The position numbers and the translations under genes were made by a program. The notes below the pieces were generated by a model that searched no databases, was not told where the DNA came from, and saw only the letters and a program-made list of their open reading frames with translations. From positions 121,484,333-121,548,332 of the forward strand of contig OW799233.1 of assembly GCA_941918925.1 (NCBI GenBank): DNA of 64,000 nucleotides, given 5' to 3'. The number at the start of each line of letters is the position of its first letter. Position 1 is the stretch's first letter. Source of the DNA: Phyto melanocephala (taxonomy: Eukaryota; Arthropoda; Insecta; Diptera; Rhinophoridae). Shown here in pieces: positions 11,496-23,267 of this stretch.

Positions 11496-14149
11496 CTATG
11501 TGAACTTGACATTATCTCAATAAAATTACAACGATTTTTTAAGAATTACCATTTGCTTAAGATGAATTCAAACATTTGCTGGGAAAAATTTTATTTGGAG
11601 AAAATTTTAATACATTTCACTGTTTATTATTGCTTTTGTTAAATGCGGTGCTGATGTGACGTAAATGCGCAAAATGAAAACATTTTTACGGTCGGAATGT
11701 GTAATCTTGTTTATATCATTCTTGTGTTTTTTGCATAGTCAGCTTAAAAGCTTAAAATCCGGTTGAATTATTGACTGAGTTACCCACAGCAAGTCGAGAA
11801 TTAAAAATACGATTATATTTTACGCTTTAAACGGTTAAAATCTTAAGATTTTAATGACAATGTTCTTTTTTACTTAAAATTGTTGCTTTTAAATTTATAT
11901 TTTTTTGGTAGAAATAATTATCACTTTATGATTTTTATTAATTAATCTAGTTTCTATTAGGAGATTAGTAAAATAAGTAAAAACAAAAATCGTTTAAATC
12001 ACTATTGAATCTAAAATATTTCTATTAACTTTTGCAAAAATAAATAAGTATTTGAACAACAATTACTTAAGCAAAAAAAAATTAATTATTTATGAAAAGA
12101 AGAAATAATATTAAAAAAAATAACAATTACATATATTATTTTTAATTAAGAAGTAAACCATCGTGTTTGCTGGGTTATGATATCAGAAAAAAATATAAAA
12201 GCACTCATAAAAACATGTTGCCATCTCGTAAATATGTTTCCATATTTTCAGGATAACCATAAGATTTAATTTATAAATTTTTTTGTTCAAAAAAATATAA
12301 AATGTAAGTCCGCATGTCGCAAAAATTAAAAAATGCTTAAGTATACTTTTTAAAATAAGTTATAAACTATAAAGGACTTCTTTTAACTAGGTACTTTCTT
12401 TATTTGTAAGTCTAGTATTTATTTGAATTTATTGTAAATCATTTTTATTTGCAAAATATTAGAAAATTATTCCTATATTACTTAGCTGAGTAGAATGCAT
12501 TTTCGAAAACGGCTGCGATATCATCATCAACGCTCTGTATCGGTATACTCATAGGTAATTTGGAACTATTATTTATGCTACAACTTAACGAAATTAGAAA
12601 ATTTTTCAATATTTTTAAGTGATTACAATTTTATTTAATATAAAATTTTTTAGAAAGTTTAATAAATAAAAGGAAAATGAACGTAAGTCAGAATAGAAAT
12701 GATTTAAAACAAAATTTAAAATTAAAAGTTCGAAAAAATCGTATTTGTTTAAATTTTTCTGTTTACTTTTCTATTATTTAGTTAATTTTACCTTTTTGTT
12801 TTTTACGTATTATTATTTATATAGTTTACTAAATTATTCTGGATATGCTACCAAAAATTTTCAATATTATTTGGATTCTAGCTGGTGCTTTCGCCAGATC
12901 ATCACCAAAAAATGTGTGTAAAAGGTATAAATGCATATAAACCAGCTTAAACCAACAACCAAATATATAATTTTATTAATTATTTCTCAACCTTTGCTTA
13001 CTTATTTGTTTAATTTTAGAGAATAAGGTAACTTATGTTTATTTTTTAAATTTAAATTTTACTTTTGTCGTAACTGTTTAAGACACAATTGCAAGAAAAC
13101 TAAAAATACCACAAATTATATGTATAAATTTTTCAAACAACCAAAACAAAAGGGAATAAACAAAGATATGAGAAGATACATATTTATTCAGATATTTTTT
13201 GCCTATAACTTTGGCGATCAGTAGTGCGATTAACTATCTTACTTAAACGATAATCGTATAGTTAAAAAAGTTAACAATAATTTTATCGATTTCGATATTC
13301 GGTAACAGTTTTTTTAGCGACAGTTGTTATTGTTATCTGACATAAACTTTGTTGTTATACGTTATGCCTGACTCAAAAACCACTTAGTTAAGTCTTGGCT
13401 ATGGCGCGACTATCTGAGTGTGGGGTTGTTAGTGGTGACACTTTTATGGAACAGGTGCCACTTTAATATAACAATTGCCGAGTATAGTTAGTTTAAAAGT
13501 ATGTACTGAATCGCAAAATCGATAGTGCAAACAATAACAAGCGTCAACAAATAGGTGAATCGCATCACAGTGATCAAATTGTCCAACATTTCTTACGAGC
13601 ATCACTAAAAATATATATCTGGTGTATTTATAAATTATCCAAGGACTGAAAAATTCTCTTTTATGTGGTTCAAATATGTGAAAAAAACGTCAGTCAAATG
13701 TCAAAGCAATATATCGATGGTCAAAGGTAGAAAGGCCCTAACTCAAATTACTGTAACTTTTTAGAGGAGAAGGTAAAAATGTGACAGAAACTGAATCGAC
13801 AACAAAAATATCGCCTATGCAAATTTCTTAGAAAACATGAAGTATAGCCGCTATATCGGTATGGGACGCATCGTCTTTTTTTATAGTTATTTTAAAATTG
13901 GGTAAAGCCTTTTTTTTTATTATTTTTTTTTTTTAAATAAATTAAATATTATTATAATAAATTTCTGTAGAAAAACTTACCGCCATATTTTTAATTAGTT
14001 TTTAAGTTTAAATGATTTGTAAAACAAGTTTTTATATATACATTTTATTAAAATTTTTAAAAATGCTTTTATTTACACGTTTTATTTAACAATTTGCTTT
14101 TTAAAAATAGCCAAATTCAAACACCGGCTTTTACAAACAAACTGAACCC
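11496..14149. other. Non-coding part of the left inverted-repeat arm
   Basis: AT-rich sequence with no open frame of note. It matches the right arm throughout (25600-28160, reversed). A 100-bp module at 12490-12640 is repeated in inverted form at 16540-16690. Confidence 0.75.
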
Positions 14150-15500
14150 ACTTAGGAAACTTAGCTAAATATAATACACATACATTTATACACATATATT
14201 TGTACACATGTATAATTTCATTATATGCAGAAAACAATAATTTTATTAAACGCAGCATCTAATGCAATTTTACATCATTGACGCGATAATTATATTTTCT
14301 AAAAAACGATTGATTTTATTTAAACACAACACTTTTAATAAATTTTTACTTTTTAATACATTTATTTCATTTTAACGCTCGAATTGCGATTTCTAAAACA
14401 AACGATAGCTTTTTTTGATCCGGCGAAGACTGCACGTAAACTGTTATAAATCTATCAAAGTGTAGAGTTAGTTGTATTTAAAACAATAAAGCATTGGCAA
14501 AGTCTTAACTAGATAAACTTTAAAAGCGCTTAATTCAACGCAAAGCTTGCAGCAAAAAGATAAATTTATCTAATCCAGCATCTAATATACACACATACAT
14601 TAATACACATTTATTATATCATTATATGCAGAAAAAAATAATTTTATTAAACGTAGCATCTAATGCAATTTTACATCATTGACGCGATAATTATATTTTC
14701 TGAAAAACAATTGATTTTATTTAAACACAACACTTTTAATAAATTTTTACTTTTTAATACATTTATTTCATTTTAACGCTCGAATTGCGATTTCTAAAAC
14801 AAACGATAGCTTTTTTTGATCCGGCGAAGACTGCACGTAAACTGTTATAAATCTATCAAAGTGTAGAGTTAGTTGTATTTAAAACAATAAAGCATTGGCA
14901 AAGTCTTAACTAGATAAACTTTAAAAGCGCTTAATTCAACGCAAAGCTTGCAGCAAAAAGATAAATTTATCTAATCCAGCATCTAATATACACACATACA
15001 TTAATACACAATTATTATTTCATTAAACGCAAAACATTTAATACATTTTTACTTTTTAATACATTTATCTCATTTAAACATTCGAATTCAGATTTCTAAA
15101 ACAAACGAGAGTTTTTTTTTGATCCGGCGAAGATGGCACGTCGTAAACTGTAACAAATTTATCAAAGTGGAGAGTTGTAGAGTTAGTTGTATTTAAAACA
15201 ATAAAGCATTAGCAAAGTCTTAACTAGATAAACTTTAAAAGAGCTTAATTTAACGCAAAGCTTGCAGCATAAAGATAAATTTATCTAATCCAGCATCTAA
15301 TATACACACATACATTATTACACATTTATTATTTAATTACGTTATTTCATATAATACACATTAATTATTTCATTAAACACAAAACGTTTAATACATTTTT
15401 ACTTTTTAATACATTTATTTCATTTTAACACTCGATTTGCACTATTTTTTTAAGACAAACGATAGCACTTCTTGATCCGACGGAAATTGTGCATAAACTG
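14150..15500 (+). repeat. About 400-bp tandem repeats in the left arm
   Basis: GCATCTAATGCAATTTTACA starts at 14255 and again at 14656, a 401-bp period; these two units are nearly identical over their length. Two shorter, more diverged units follow (about 14980-15300 and 15300-15480). Each unit holds a GATCCGGCGAAG box, a GTGTAGAGTTAGTTGTATTT box and GCAAAGCTTGCAGCA. Matching units lie in inverted orientation at 24180-25500. Confidence 0.85.
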
Positions 15501-17401
15501 AAATAAATTTACCAAAGTGTGGAGCTGTATTGTTGTGTGGAATTTATAGATGATATTGTGCAGAGTTGTATTTTTATTTGTTAACACTTAATGGAAACAA
15601 AAATGGCATTTCCATTTTTTTTGCCGTTTTTACATAAATAATTATATTTTATGAAATAAACCTAAATATTTTCAAGTTACAAATAACAAAAAAATGCTAT
15701 GTTTAGACATACACCTTAATTGCGCAATTAACAAATTTATACAATTAAGGTCTGAATTGTTCTCAATTATCATACAAAAAACCATTTTAATAATTATCTA
15801 TTAGAACTAAATTACCATTAATTGCGTCATGTTCCATTGAACAGACCTCATAAGACTGTTAAGTAAAATAAAATAATTTTATACAATAGGTCCATATATT
15901 CAGTTCTTTAAAGCCCATTAAAAAATGTAATTTTAGTTTAAAAAAATAAATGTGGTAATTTTGTGTTCTTTAATATTTTAAGAATTAAAAGCAAAAAGAA
16001 AAATAGATAAATTACAATTTTTTATAAAAAAATACTATATAACTTTATAACAGAAGTAAGTGAATAAACCCAACAACAAAATAAATTGTAACAAACAATA
16101 AAAATTGGAAAAATACAAAAGGAATTACAGCTGAAACTTATTTATTGATAATTTGTTTTGGTTTATTAATTTCATCAAATTTGTATCAAGAATACACTTT
16201 TAAATACTATTTTCGGCCTTATCTATAAACAAATGTTTTATGAAACAAAATAAAAGCAAAAAGTTGTCAAATGCTTGATTGAGTAAGCTGATGCATCATA
16301 ACTAAAATCGAAAATTTAATTTAAATTTTAATTGCCTCAATTATAATGTATGTCTAAACATAGTATATATAATATGTAATTATAATCTAATATTTTCTTA
16401 AACTATTTTTAAATATTAAACTTTTTTTGTAAACATTTAAGAATATTCAAAAAATATTTCAATAACAAAAATGTATTAAGAATATGAGAGAATATGAACA
16501 TAAAGAAAATATGATTTGATAAGAAGGAAAGAAAAATTAATAAACAAATGCTATGCTTTTCATTTTCTGATTTCTACGAATTGTTACATAAATAGTAGTT
16601 TAAAATCACATATTAGTATACCGATAAAGAGTGCTAATGATCAAATCTTAGCTGATTCTGAAATATCGGCTACAATCGGAATAATTTTTAAATGTTCTTA
16701 ATTGTTTACATTTTAATTTAAAAATATTTTTGGAAGCTAGATATAAAAAAAAATTAACTTTAGCCAGAATAAAATAATTTATAATACATACATATAAATA
16801 AAATATTGCAAAATTTAATTAACCTTCGCTTTACCAATACCCACCCTGGTGACTTTTTCGGTTTTATTTCTCCAATAACTTTTTTAATTTTGTTTTTGGA
16901 TTTGAATAAAATTTAGACTCACTGAACAAATTTTATAGTTCTGTAGAATTTAATAAAAACATGATTTTTAATTTTTTATGAGGTTATTTATGACTTCTTA
17001 AAATTTTCTTCATAGTTTACCAGTACCCACCCGGGTGGTTCAAATGAAATTAATTAACTCTTTTCATTTTTAAATCTTTTATTTATTTTAATTATAATTA
17101 TTTTAATTATATTCAATAATTATAAGTAATTGTAATGCAAATTACGATGATGAAGCACATTTAGTTTAACAGACGCTGTGTTCTGCACAAATGGGCTTCC
17201 TGCATTTAAGGCCATGTGTTTCTCCTTTGTTTATGTGAGTAGCAAATATTATATTTTCCTTTTAATTAAATACGATCAGTTACATCTCTTTCTAAAGTTT
17301 CATTGGCCTCGAAATCATCATCCGGATCCTAAGCGGTAAGAGAGTTGCTTAACTTCAAGCTTCGTGCTTAAAATATAAGTATGGCAGTTTCATCTTAAAT
17401 G

Positions 17402-18046
17402 TCAAAGCGAATTTCTAGCGTAAGGCGAAGCAAAAGTTTTATGTGACATGGCATTAATTGATTGAAAAGAAAAGTATATCCTTACCATATTGTCTTTTAT
17501 TTTTTTATAATTTTTACCTGAGGTGCACTCTATTCCTGAACTAGTGGAATATCTTACAGTAATTTGAGATATTTTCGACCTGGTCAATATAAACGGATGA
17601 CATAGGCTTTTCCAAGCATCTCAATAAAGTGCTTTCGCTGCGATTGCCTCACAGATTTTTCCCCAATGTTCTCCTTGTATATTCGAAATGAGGCAAGAGC
17701 AGCTGTATCTAAAATAATAAAGAACAGTGCCAATGGCCACCGAAATGTTACTCGTTTTGTAGAATACTGAGACAACATCACAACTGGTTTATTTTTGGCA
17801 CGAACATAGGGCAGTAATATTTTACCTTCGGAAAAACCAAACAAACTAAGCCCAACTTCGTTGAATCGGGATGCTTTAAACTCTTCAGGAACTTCTCTCT
17901 TTTAATTTTTTGGACAAATGAAAGTGTTGTAAAAAAATTGTCGATAGTGATATTTCTTCCGGAGTTTTTATACATGCCCATGAACTTTTTTACAATACGC
18001 TTGCCTTGATTTACATCTTTTACATTGTTTATTTTACAGGGATATA
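17402..18046 (-). pseudogene. piggyBac-like transposase, C-terminal half (broken)
   Basis: Minus-strand reading pieces of the enzyme that excises piggyBac elements at TTAA. From about 18046 down: VNQGKRIVKKFMGMYK, then GRNITIDNFFTTL, which contains the second catalytic Asp of the DDD triad in its D-N-F-F-T setting (piggyBac family knowledge). A frameshift leads into a piece near 17844-17700 with LLPYVRAKNKPVVMLS and FRWPLALFFIILDTAAL, typical of the C-terminal core. The third catalytic block expected between these (a GGVD motif) is not present in the pieces I can read. A last piece (17587-17402) has the TRSKISQITVRYS region before the usual cysteine-rich tail. Frameshifts and stops make it non-functional. 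The N-terminal half lies beyond the LINE, at about 21330-21780. Confidence 0.8.
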
Positions 18047-18059
18047 TAATGCCGAGTAG

Positions 18060-21000
18060 TCAGTTGTGTATGATACATCTACCTAAATTCTTTTGTTTTT
18101 ATATACATATTGTAAATGTCATTATATGTATATTTAAAAATTCTATATTTAAAATCATATTTGTATATTAATTTAAAGTTCAATTTTTCTCACATAATAA
18201 TTTCTTGCAACATTCAATTTAACACTAGGTTAATTATATATTTATGTATTACCTTGCGAATTGCTTGCGCTGCAGTCGATTATGTAATTAATGTTAAGCA
18301 ATTTAAATAGTACGAGGGTGAGATACAAATTCAATACATATAACATGATACGGATATTAACTAAAGTCAAACATGGTCTGAACATTGTCCATATTAATGC
18401 GCAAAGTTTGAAATGTAAACTCGAAGAGTTCCGTTTCATATTTGAGGGTTCAACCGTCGATGCTATATGTGTATCGGAAACGTGGTTCAACGAGAAAGTC
18501 AACGATGAATGCTATAGATTGAGTGGTTATAAGCTTTTTAGAGCGGATAGACGTCAAAAAAACGGTGACAAGGATAAAAAAGCCGGCGGTGTTGCTATCT
18601 ACGTAAAGAATTGTATTAAATGTAAATTCAAAGTTCGATCAAGAGATGGTGACAGGATAGATTATCTTTTTTTGGAATTGTTCAATGGGAATGAAAAACT
18701 GTTACTTGGAAGCGTTTATAGACCTAATAAAAATATCAGTGCAGAGGCTTTTTTTGGGGACTTGTCTAATATTACCATGGGATACAGCAATGTTTTAATA
18801 GCCGGTGATTTTAACAGCGATATCTTGGTTGAATCTGAATTCTCAAATGAAATGCAATACATTGGTTTAGAGGCTGTTAATAAAATAACTCCTACACACT
18901 ACTCTACCAACTTAAATTCCCTCCTAGATTTGTTTTTCACCAACTCATTGTCTAGAATTTTATTGTTTGAACAAATATCTGCGCCAGTTTTTTCAAGGCA
19001 TGACCTAATATTTACCACATATGATTTTAAACCAGATACCTCTGATGACAGTTTTAGCTATCGGGACTTCAAAAACATTAATTATTCGGCGTTATATGAC
19101 AAAATTTCACAAATCAATTGGAATTGTATATATTACATGCCTTCTGTTGATAATCAGCTTAACTTTATTCAAGATAATATTGAACAACTCTTCGACGAAT
19201 TTGTTCCTCTTAAAACGAAAAGGTTCACAAAATCTCCTAATTCATGGTTTTCAGCAGAGATTAAACGCTTAATTGAACAACGCAATATAGCTTACGCAAG
19301 GTGGAAGAGATTTAAGACCCCTGAACTGAAGGCTGAATTTTGTTTAATCAGAAATAGGGTTACCTCTTGCATTAGAATTGCCAAATCATCCTACTATGGC
19401 TCAAAATTCTCTAATTGCTTAGATACTAAGGCGACATGGCAGGTAATTAAAAATGTTGTTGTAATTAACAAATCAAGAAATATTACTGCTGATATTGATG
19501 TTGACGATTTAAATAGCAAATTTACAAATTTACCAATGCCTACTGCAGATGTTTCGCGTTTCAGGAACCAAACTGATACAGTCATCCGTAACCAATTTAA
19601 ATTTACATGTTTCTCACAAACCGAAGTATTCAGAAGCTTCTGTAGCATTAAATCAAATGCGACCAGCTATGATGGTGTTCATCCAAGATTCATAAAAATT
19701 ATATTTCCGATTTTGTTACCATATATTACTCATCTCTTTAACTCTATAATAACAAAATCCGTGTATCCCACTCAATGGAAATACGCTAAAATTGTGCCAA
19801 TACCCAAAGCTAAAAACGAATTTCGTCCGATAGCTATTCTGCCTTTTCTATCAAAAATACTTGAACGCTTAATGCACAACCAATTGACAGAATTTATCCT
19901 TGATAATAACCTGTTGACTGCAAGGCAATCAGGGTTTCGACCACAACATAGCTGTGTATCTGCTTTAATTGATGTTACGGAATATATAAGATCGCAAATT
20001 GATGATGACAAACTTATTTTACTTATCCTTTTGGACCATTCCAAAGCCTTCGATACCGTCAACACTGAAATACTGACTATTAAGTTAAACAAAATCTTTA
20101 AATTTTCCTCTACAGCTACAAAATTAATGTCCTCATATCTAACAGGTCGATCGCAGTCGGTTTTCCATGGTGATAAGAGGTCCAATAGAGTAGAACTAAC
20201 AAGAGGTGTACCACAGGGATCCATCTTAGGCCCATTGTTGTACTCTGCATACGCCAATGATCTTCCGAACCAGTTGAGATACTGCAATATTCAGATTTCT
20301 ACATTAGCTGTAAGCCATTAGAAATTGAAGACTGTGCACGAAAAATTAATGCTGATCTGGAGAATATAAGGCAGTGGGCTGTAGTTAATGGATTATGTCT
20401 TAATCCTTCTAAATCAAAATGTATGCTTATTACCAAAAAAAACACGTAACGTATCATTTGTTCCTGAACTAACTCTGGGAGAGTCGAAAATTGAATTAGT
20501 GGATAAGTTAAAAAACCTTGGAGTTACATTTAATAAAAATCTACTCTGGAACGACCACATCATAATTACTTCGGCAAAAATATATGGTATGTTAAGGAAT
20601 CTTTGGTGTACACAATGGTTAATTCCCCTTAAAGTCAGAATGCTGCTAGCTAAAACATATCTTATACCTACTCTTCTTTATGGATGTGAACTGTTTACAA
20701 GTTGTGATGCAACTAGTTTACATAAACTAAAGATAGCATTTAACAATATTGCACGATACATATTTGGCATACGACGTTTTGACAGCATATCCCGCTTCGC
20801 AAAGCAAATCTTTGGAGTCACCTTCGAAAATCTATTGAAATGTAAATCTTTAATCTACCTTCACAAAATAATTTACACACGGCAACCAAAATACCTATAT
20901 GAACGACTAAACTTCTTCAGGTCTGATAGAGGATGCCGTATTATTCAAATAAATCATCGCACTGCTTTCTCCGACCAACACTTCTATGTTAATGTCATAC

Positions 21001-21310
21001 GAATTTGGAATCAATTACCCTCTCGTTTACAAATAGTCAGCAACGCAACGCAATTTAAAAAAATGATATATGATTATTTTAAATAAATAATACTTTTTTA
21101 TAATTAAATACATATTTATATACATTCCTTATAATAAGGTCTTAATATTACTTGTAACTAAATGTTAACTGTTATCATTATTGTTATTCTCTTTTTTTTT
21201 AATTTTCATTGTTAAATGTTACTTAAACTAGTATTCAGTGCTATTATATAAGATTAAATCTTTGCGCTGGATTATAATAATAAATAAATAAATAAATAAA
21301 TAAAAAAAAA
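18060..21310 (+). mobile_element. LINE of the Jockey/CR1 type inserted in piggyBac element 1
   Basis: Non-LTR retrotransposon with an endonuclease-reverse transcriptase frame and a simple-repeat tail (ATAATAATAAATAAATAAAT..., 21272-21310), typical of this LINE group. The piggyBac coding sequence is interrupted on both sides. The left boundary is uncertain (about 18060-18250) and no target duplication could be fixed. A first ORF (gag-like) is not seen, so the copy is probably 5' truncated. Confidence 0.85.
18291..21086 (+). pseudogene. LINE endonuclease-reverse transcriptase, with the YADD region deleted and frameshifts
   Basis: Encodes the protein that nicks target DNA and copies element RNA into it. 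The long frame 18291-20321 (676 codons) starts with an apurinic-type endonuclease: VHINAQSL (about residue 33), SETWF (62), AGDFNSD (about 170), SRHDL (about 238). Reverse transcriptase follows: IVPIPKAKNEFRPIA (about 500), DHSKAFDTVN with the first catalytic Asp (about 580), and GVPQGSILGP (about 641). Just where the second catalytic motif (YADD or FADD) should follow, the text passes from YCNIQ into another frame reading FYISCKPLEIED. A short deletion near 20282-20300 has removed the motif and shifted the frame. A second shift at the A-run near 20436-20443 leads to the frame ending at 21086, whose tail (YGCELF, WNQLPSRLQ) is the usual C-terminal domain. The protein cannot be active. Confidence 0.88.
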
Positions 21311-21329
21311 TATATTGCGTAAAACGTAT

Positions 21330-21780
21330 TCGGCCTGAAAGGCAAATGTAATCATAATGAAATTAAATATATCAATAATGGACATTTCTTTGTGGTTGGA
21401 TTAGAACCCATGTAAAGGTTTTCGCGAATAATGTTAACCGCTCTCTGTCGAGCCTCCTTGTACCATTTCACGTTGTGCTCAGTATTATAATACAAACCGT
21501 CCGCACAAGACGTTGTTAACCTTTTGTTGCTTGATTCATCATTATTCTCACTCGATTTATCAATACTTTATTCATTTACCTAAATTTCGCATTGATCTTG
21601 TTCAACATCAGAATCTTCCCCAATCATGTGATATTCGCGGTGAGTTTTAGCTCTATTTAAATTATCACTTTCATCCAAATCTGATTCAGCTTCAATCAGT
21701 CGAGGGAAATATGCTTCTCTATCTTCATGAGATAGCCTTTGAGAATCAGCATTCAAATGGATTAATTGATTAAAACAAAG
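21330..21780 (-). pseudogene. piggyBac element 1 transposase, acidic N-terminal remnant
   Basis: The minus strand between 21780 and 21580 reads an acidic stretch (REAYFPRLIEAESDLDESD, then GEDSDVEQDQ) that ends at a stop. Beyond it comes a decayed frame with W-Y-K-E-A-R-Q-R. Acidic, low-complexity N-termini precede the catalytic domain in piggyBac transposases, and the position, strand and distance from the right inverted end fit the missing half of the gene at 17402-18046. Confidence 0.55.
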
Positions 21781-22624
21781 AAGTAAAAAATATGTATGAA
21801 AAACACTTGTTCATCGTTTATAAACATACGTACAGAAACACAGTACAACCATGTACATAAAAACCTTTGGTAAAGCGAAGGTTAAACAAAATTAATTTTC
21901 ATTTTCTATAAACACACACGGTTGCGTAAAAGTTATATCAATATTTGAACTTGCTGTCATTTTGTAATAATAAAAAAAAAGATTTTTGTTTTCATAAAAA
22001 TTCTATTTGAAAATGTAATGTTGAAGATATTAATTTAAAAAAATTTATTGCTCGAATGCCATTAATAATAATTTATAACTTAATAACATTTCAAAATGTT
22101 TCTTGCAAAACATTTAACTCATAATTTGCGATTTTTTCTTTATTGTTGGCAACAGCAGATATCGTTGAAGGATAAAAACGAGGATGATTACTTCTTGCGG
22201 CACCTAAAGTAACCAAAGATTAAACTAGGCCCTCCACTAAAAGCTTAATTGTTCGAGAACATTAAGTGGCATTTGGCGCCTGCTTTAAAAAGTATATCCT
22301 ATTCAGTTTGTACTAAAAACCAACATAAAATAAACTTTTTGAACTTAAAACCCATTAAAATAATATTTTTAATCTAAATAGTCCTTAAGACATGATTCAC
22401 ACAATTACTTTTAAAAAAGTTTCTGTCAGTTTTCATCGATAATCGAACCATAACTTAAGTCTATATGTATTTTTTATTTTTTATATAATTTGGCTCCAAC
22501 ACCCTTTGAATTATAATTTATAATCAATTTGAACATTTCTGTCAATGTAATTATTTATTTCATAAGGGTACCAATAGTCACTTTGTGAAATTGTTGGATG
22601 AAGAGCTTCTGTAAATTAATTTAC

Positions 22625-22850
22625 CTTCTTTTCATTGCTGTTTTTCGCGATGGTATGGCAAAAGAGCAGTCAAGCGCGACTCATCATCGCGTCCAAAAAT
22701 TCAACATTACCATTTTCGTTGAAAGTTTAGACCATCATACATGTTCCATACATAATTGAACCATACCAATATTATCATAATAAAAAAAAATTACAATAAT
22801 TTCCTAAATAATTTGTGTTTTTAAAATTAACATCGGCCCGAGTATTGGAA
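22625..22850 (+). mobile_element. Mariner deletion-derivative fragment
   Basis: Carries the same join seen at 6919-7487 and 53160-53779: the AKEQSSATHHRVQKFNI region followed closely by tail sequence, then the AATTGAACCATACCAATATTATC 3' region (near 22755) and ACATCGGCCC. Both inverted ends are lost. Confidence 0.7.
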
Positions 22851-22857
22851 TCTGAAC

Positions 22858-23262
22858 AACTAAGAGCGCTATATTCGGTCATGCCGAATCTGATATATAT
22901 CTGATCATATTTAGTCCCACATCGTAGCGTTTCTTTATTATTTCCATCCTCGATTTTGAATTTTTACATAGTTATCTGTATTGTACTAGTCAAGCCCTTT
23001 TATTTGATACCCATATTGATGGGGATAAAAAAATATCCGCCATTTTGTTTTAGACGCCATCTTTGATTTTACACTTTTTTAATAATTTACAATATTCTAC
23101 TGGTGAAGCTCTTTTATTTGATTCCAATATTGAGGGGGTTCAGAAGTTATATTTTAAAGTACCAGATATGACCCATATATACATTTATTGTCCGCCATTT
23201 TGTAGTGGAGGTCAACATGACACTTTTGTACCCTTCCCCAGTGGTGTACAAGGTTATATTTA
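22858..23262 (+). mobile_element. Helentron fragment at the inner edge of the right arm
   Basis: Starts TAAGAGCGCTATATTCGGTC with the hairpin-like TTCGGTCATGCCGAA, followed by the GTACTAGTCAAGCCC and TTTTATTTGAT... repeats that also occur at 28790-29190. It ends near GTACAAGGTTATATTTAAC at the arm boundary. The frame at 23063-23263 is Helentron sequence. Confidence 0.7.
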
Positions 23263-23267
23263 ACTTT

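Larger units (their letters stand above)
16823..21881 (-). mobile_element. piggyBac-like element 1, TTAA target sites, broken by a LINE
   Basis: Perfect 15-bp inverted ends CCTTCGCTTTACCAA sit directly inside TTAA at 16819-16822 and TTAA at 21882-21885. The right arm of the giant inverted repeat has a single TTAA (23379-23382) in the same context, the empty site. The transposase lies on the minus strand and is split by a LINE. A subterminal copy of the end motif, TTTACCAGTACCCACCC, lies near 17017. About 1.85 kb is piggyBac sequence; the rest is the LINE. Confidence 0.93.
5175..21977 (+). repeat. Giant inverted repeat, left arm (interrupted)
   Basis: After removing the hAT at 5523-11487 and the piggyBac at 16823-21881, this arm is about 5.8 kb. 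It matches the reverse complement of 23268-28498 from end to end. Landmarks: 5340-5515 with 28150-28350; 11488-12140 with 27480-28165; 12480-12560 with 27000-27125; 12840-12930 with 26680-26770; 13200-13870 with 25780-26420; 15530-15890 with 23790-24150; 16436-16822 plus 21886-21977 with 23268-23760. A 300-bp stretch near 11650-11950 compared by eye looked about 97% identical. The arm has roughly 500 bp (15925-16430) missing from the other arm. No coding potential of its own was seen. Confidence 0.88.
21978..23267. other. Spacer between the arms of the giant inverted repeat
   Basis: About 1.3 kb of single-copy order between the arms. 21978-22600 is AT-rich with nothing recognised; then a mariner tail (22625-22850) and a Helentron piece (22858-23262). 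Confidence 0.75.

Noticed and set aside
14150..15500. Regular repeats that might suggest a CRISPR array
   Set aside because: Units are about 400 bp without spacers, in eukaryotic AT-rich DNA; these are tandem repeats.
19772..20287. 171-codon minus-strand open frame
   Set aside because: It is the antisense shadow of the LINE reverse transcriptase domain.
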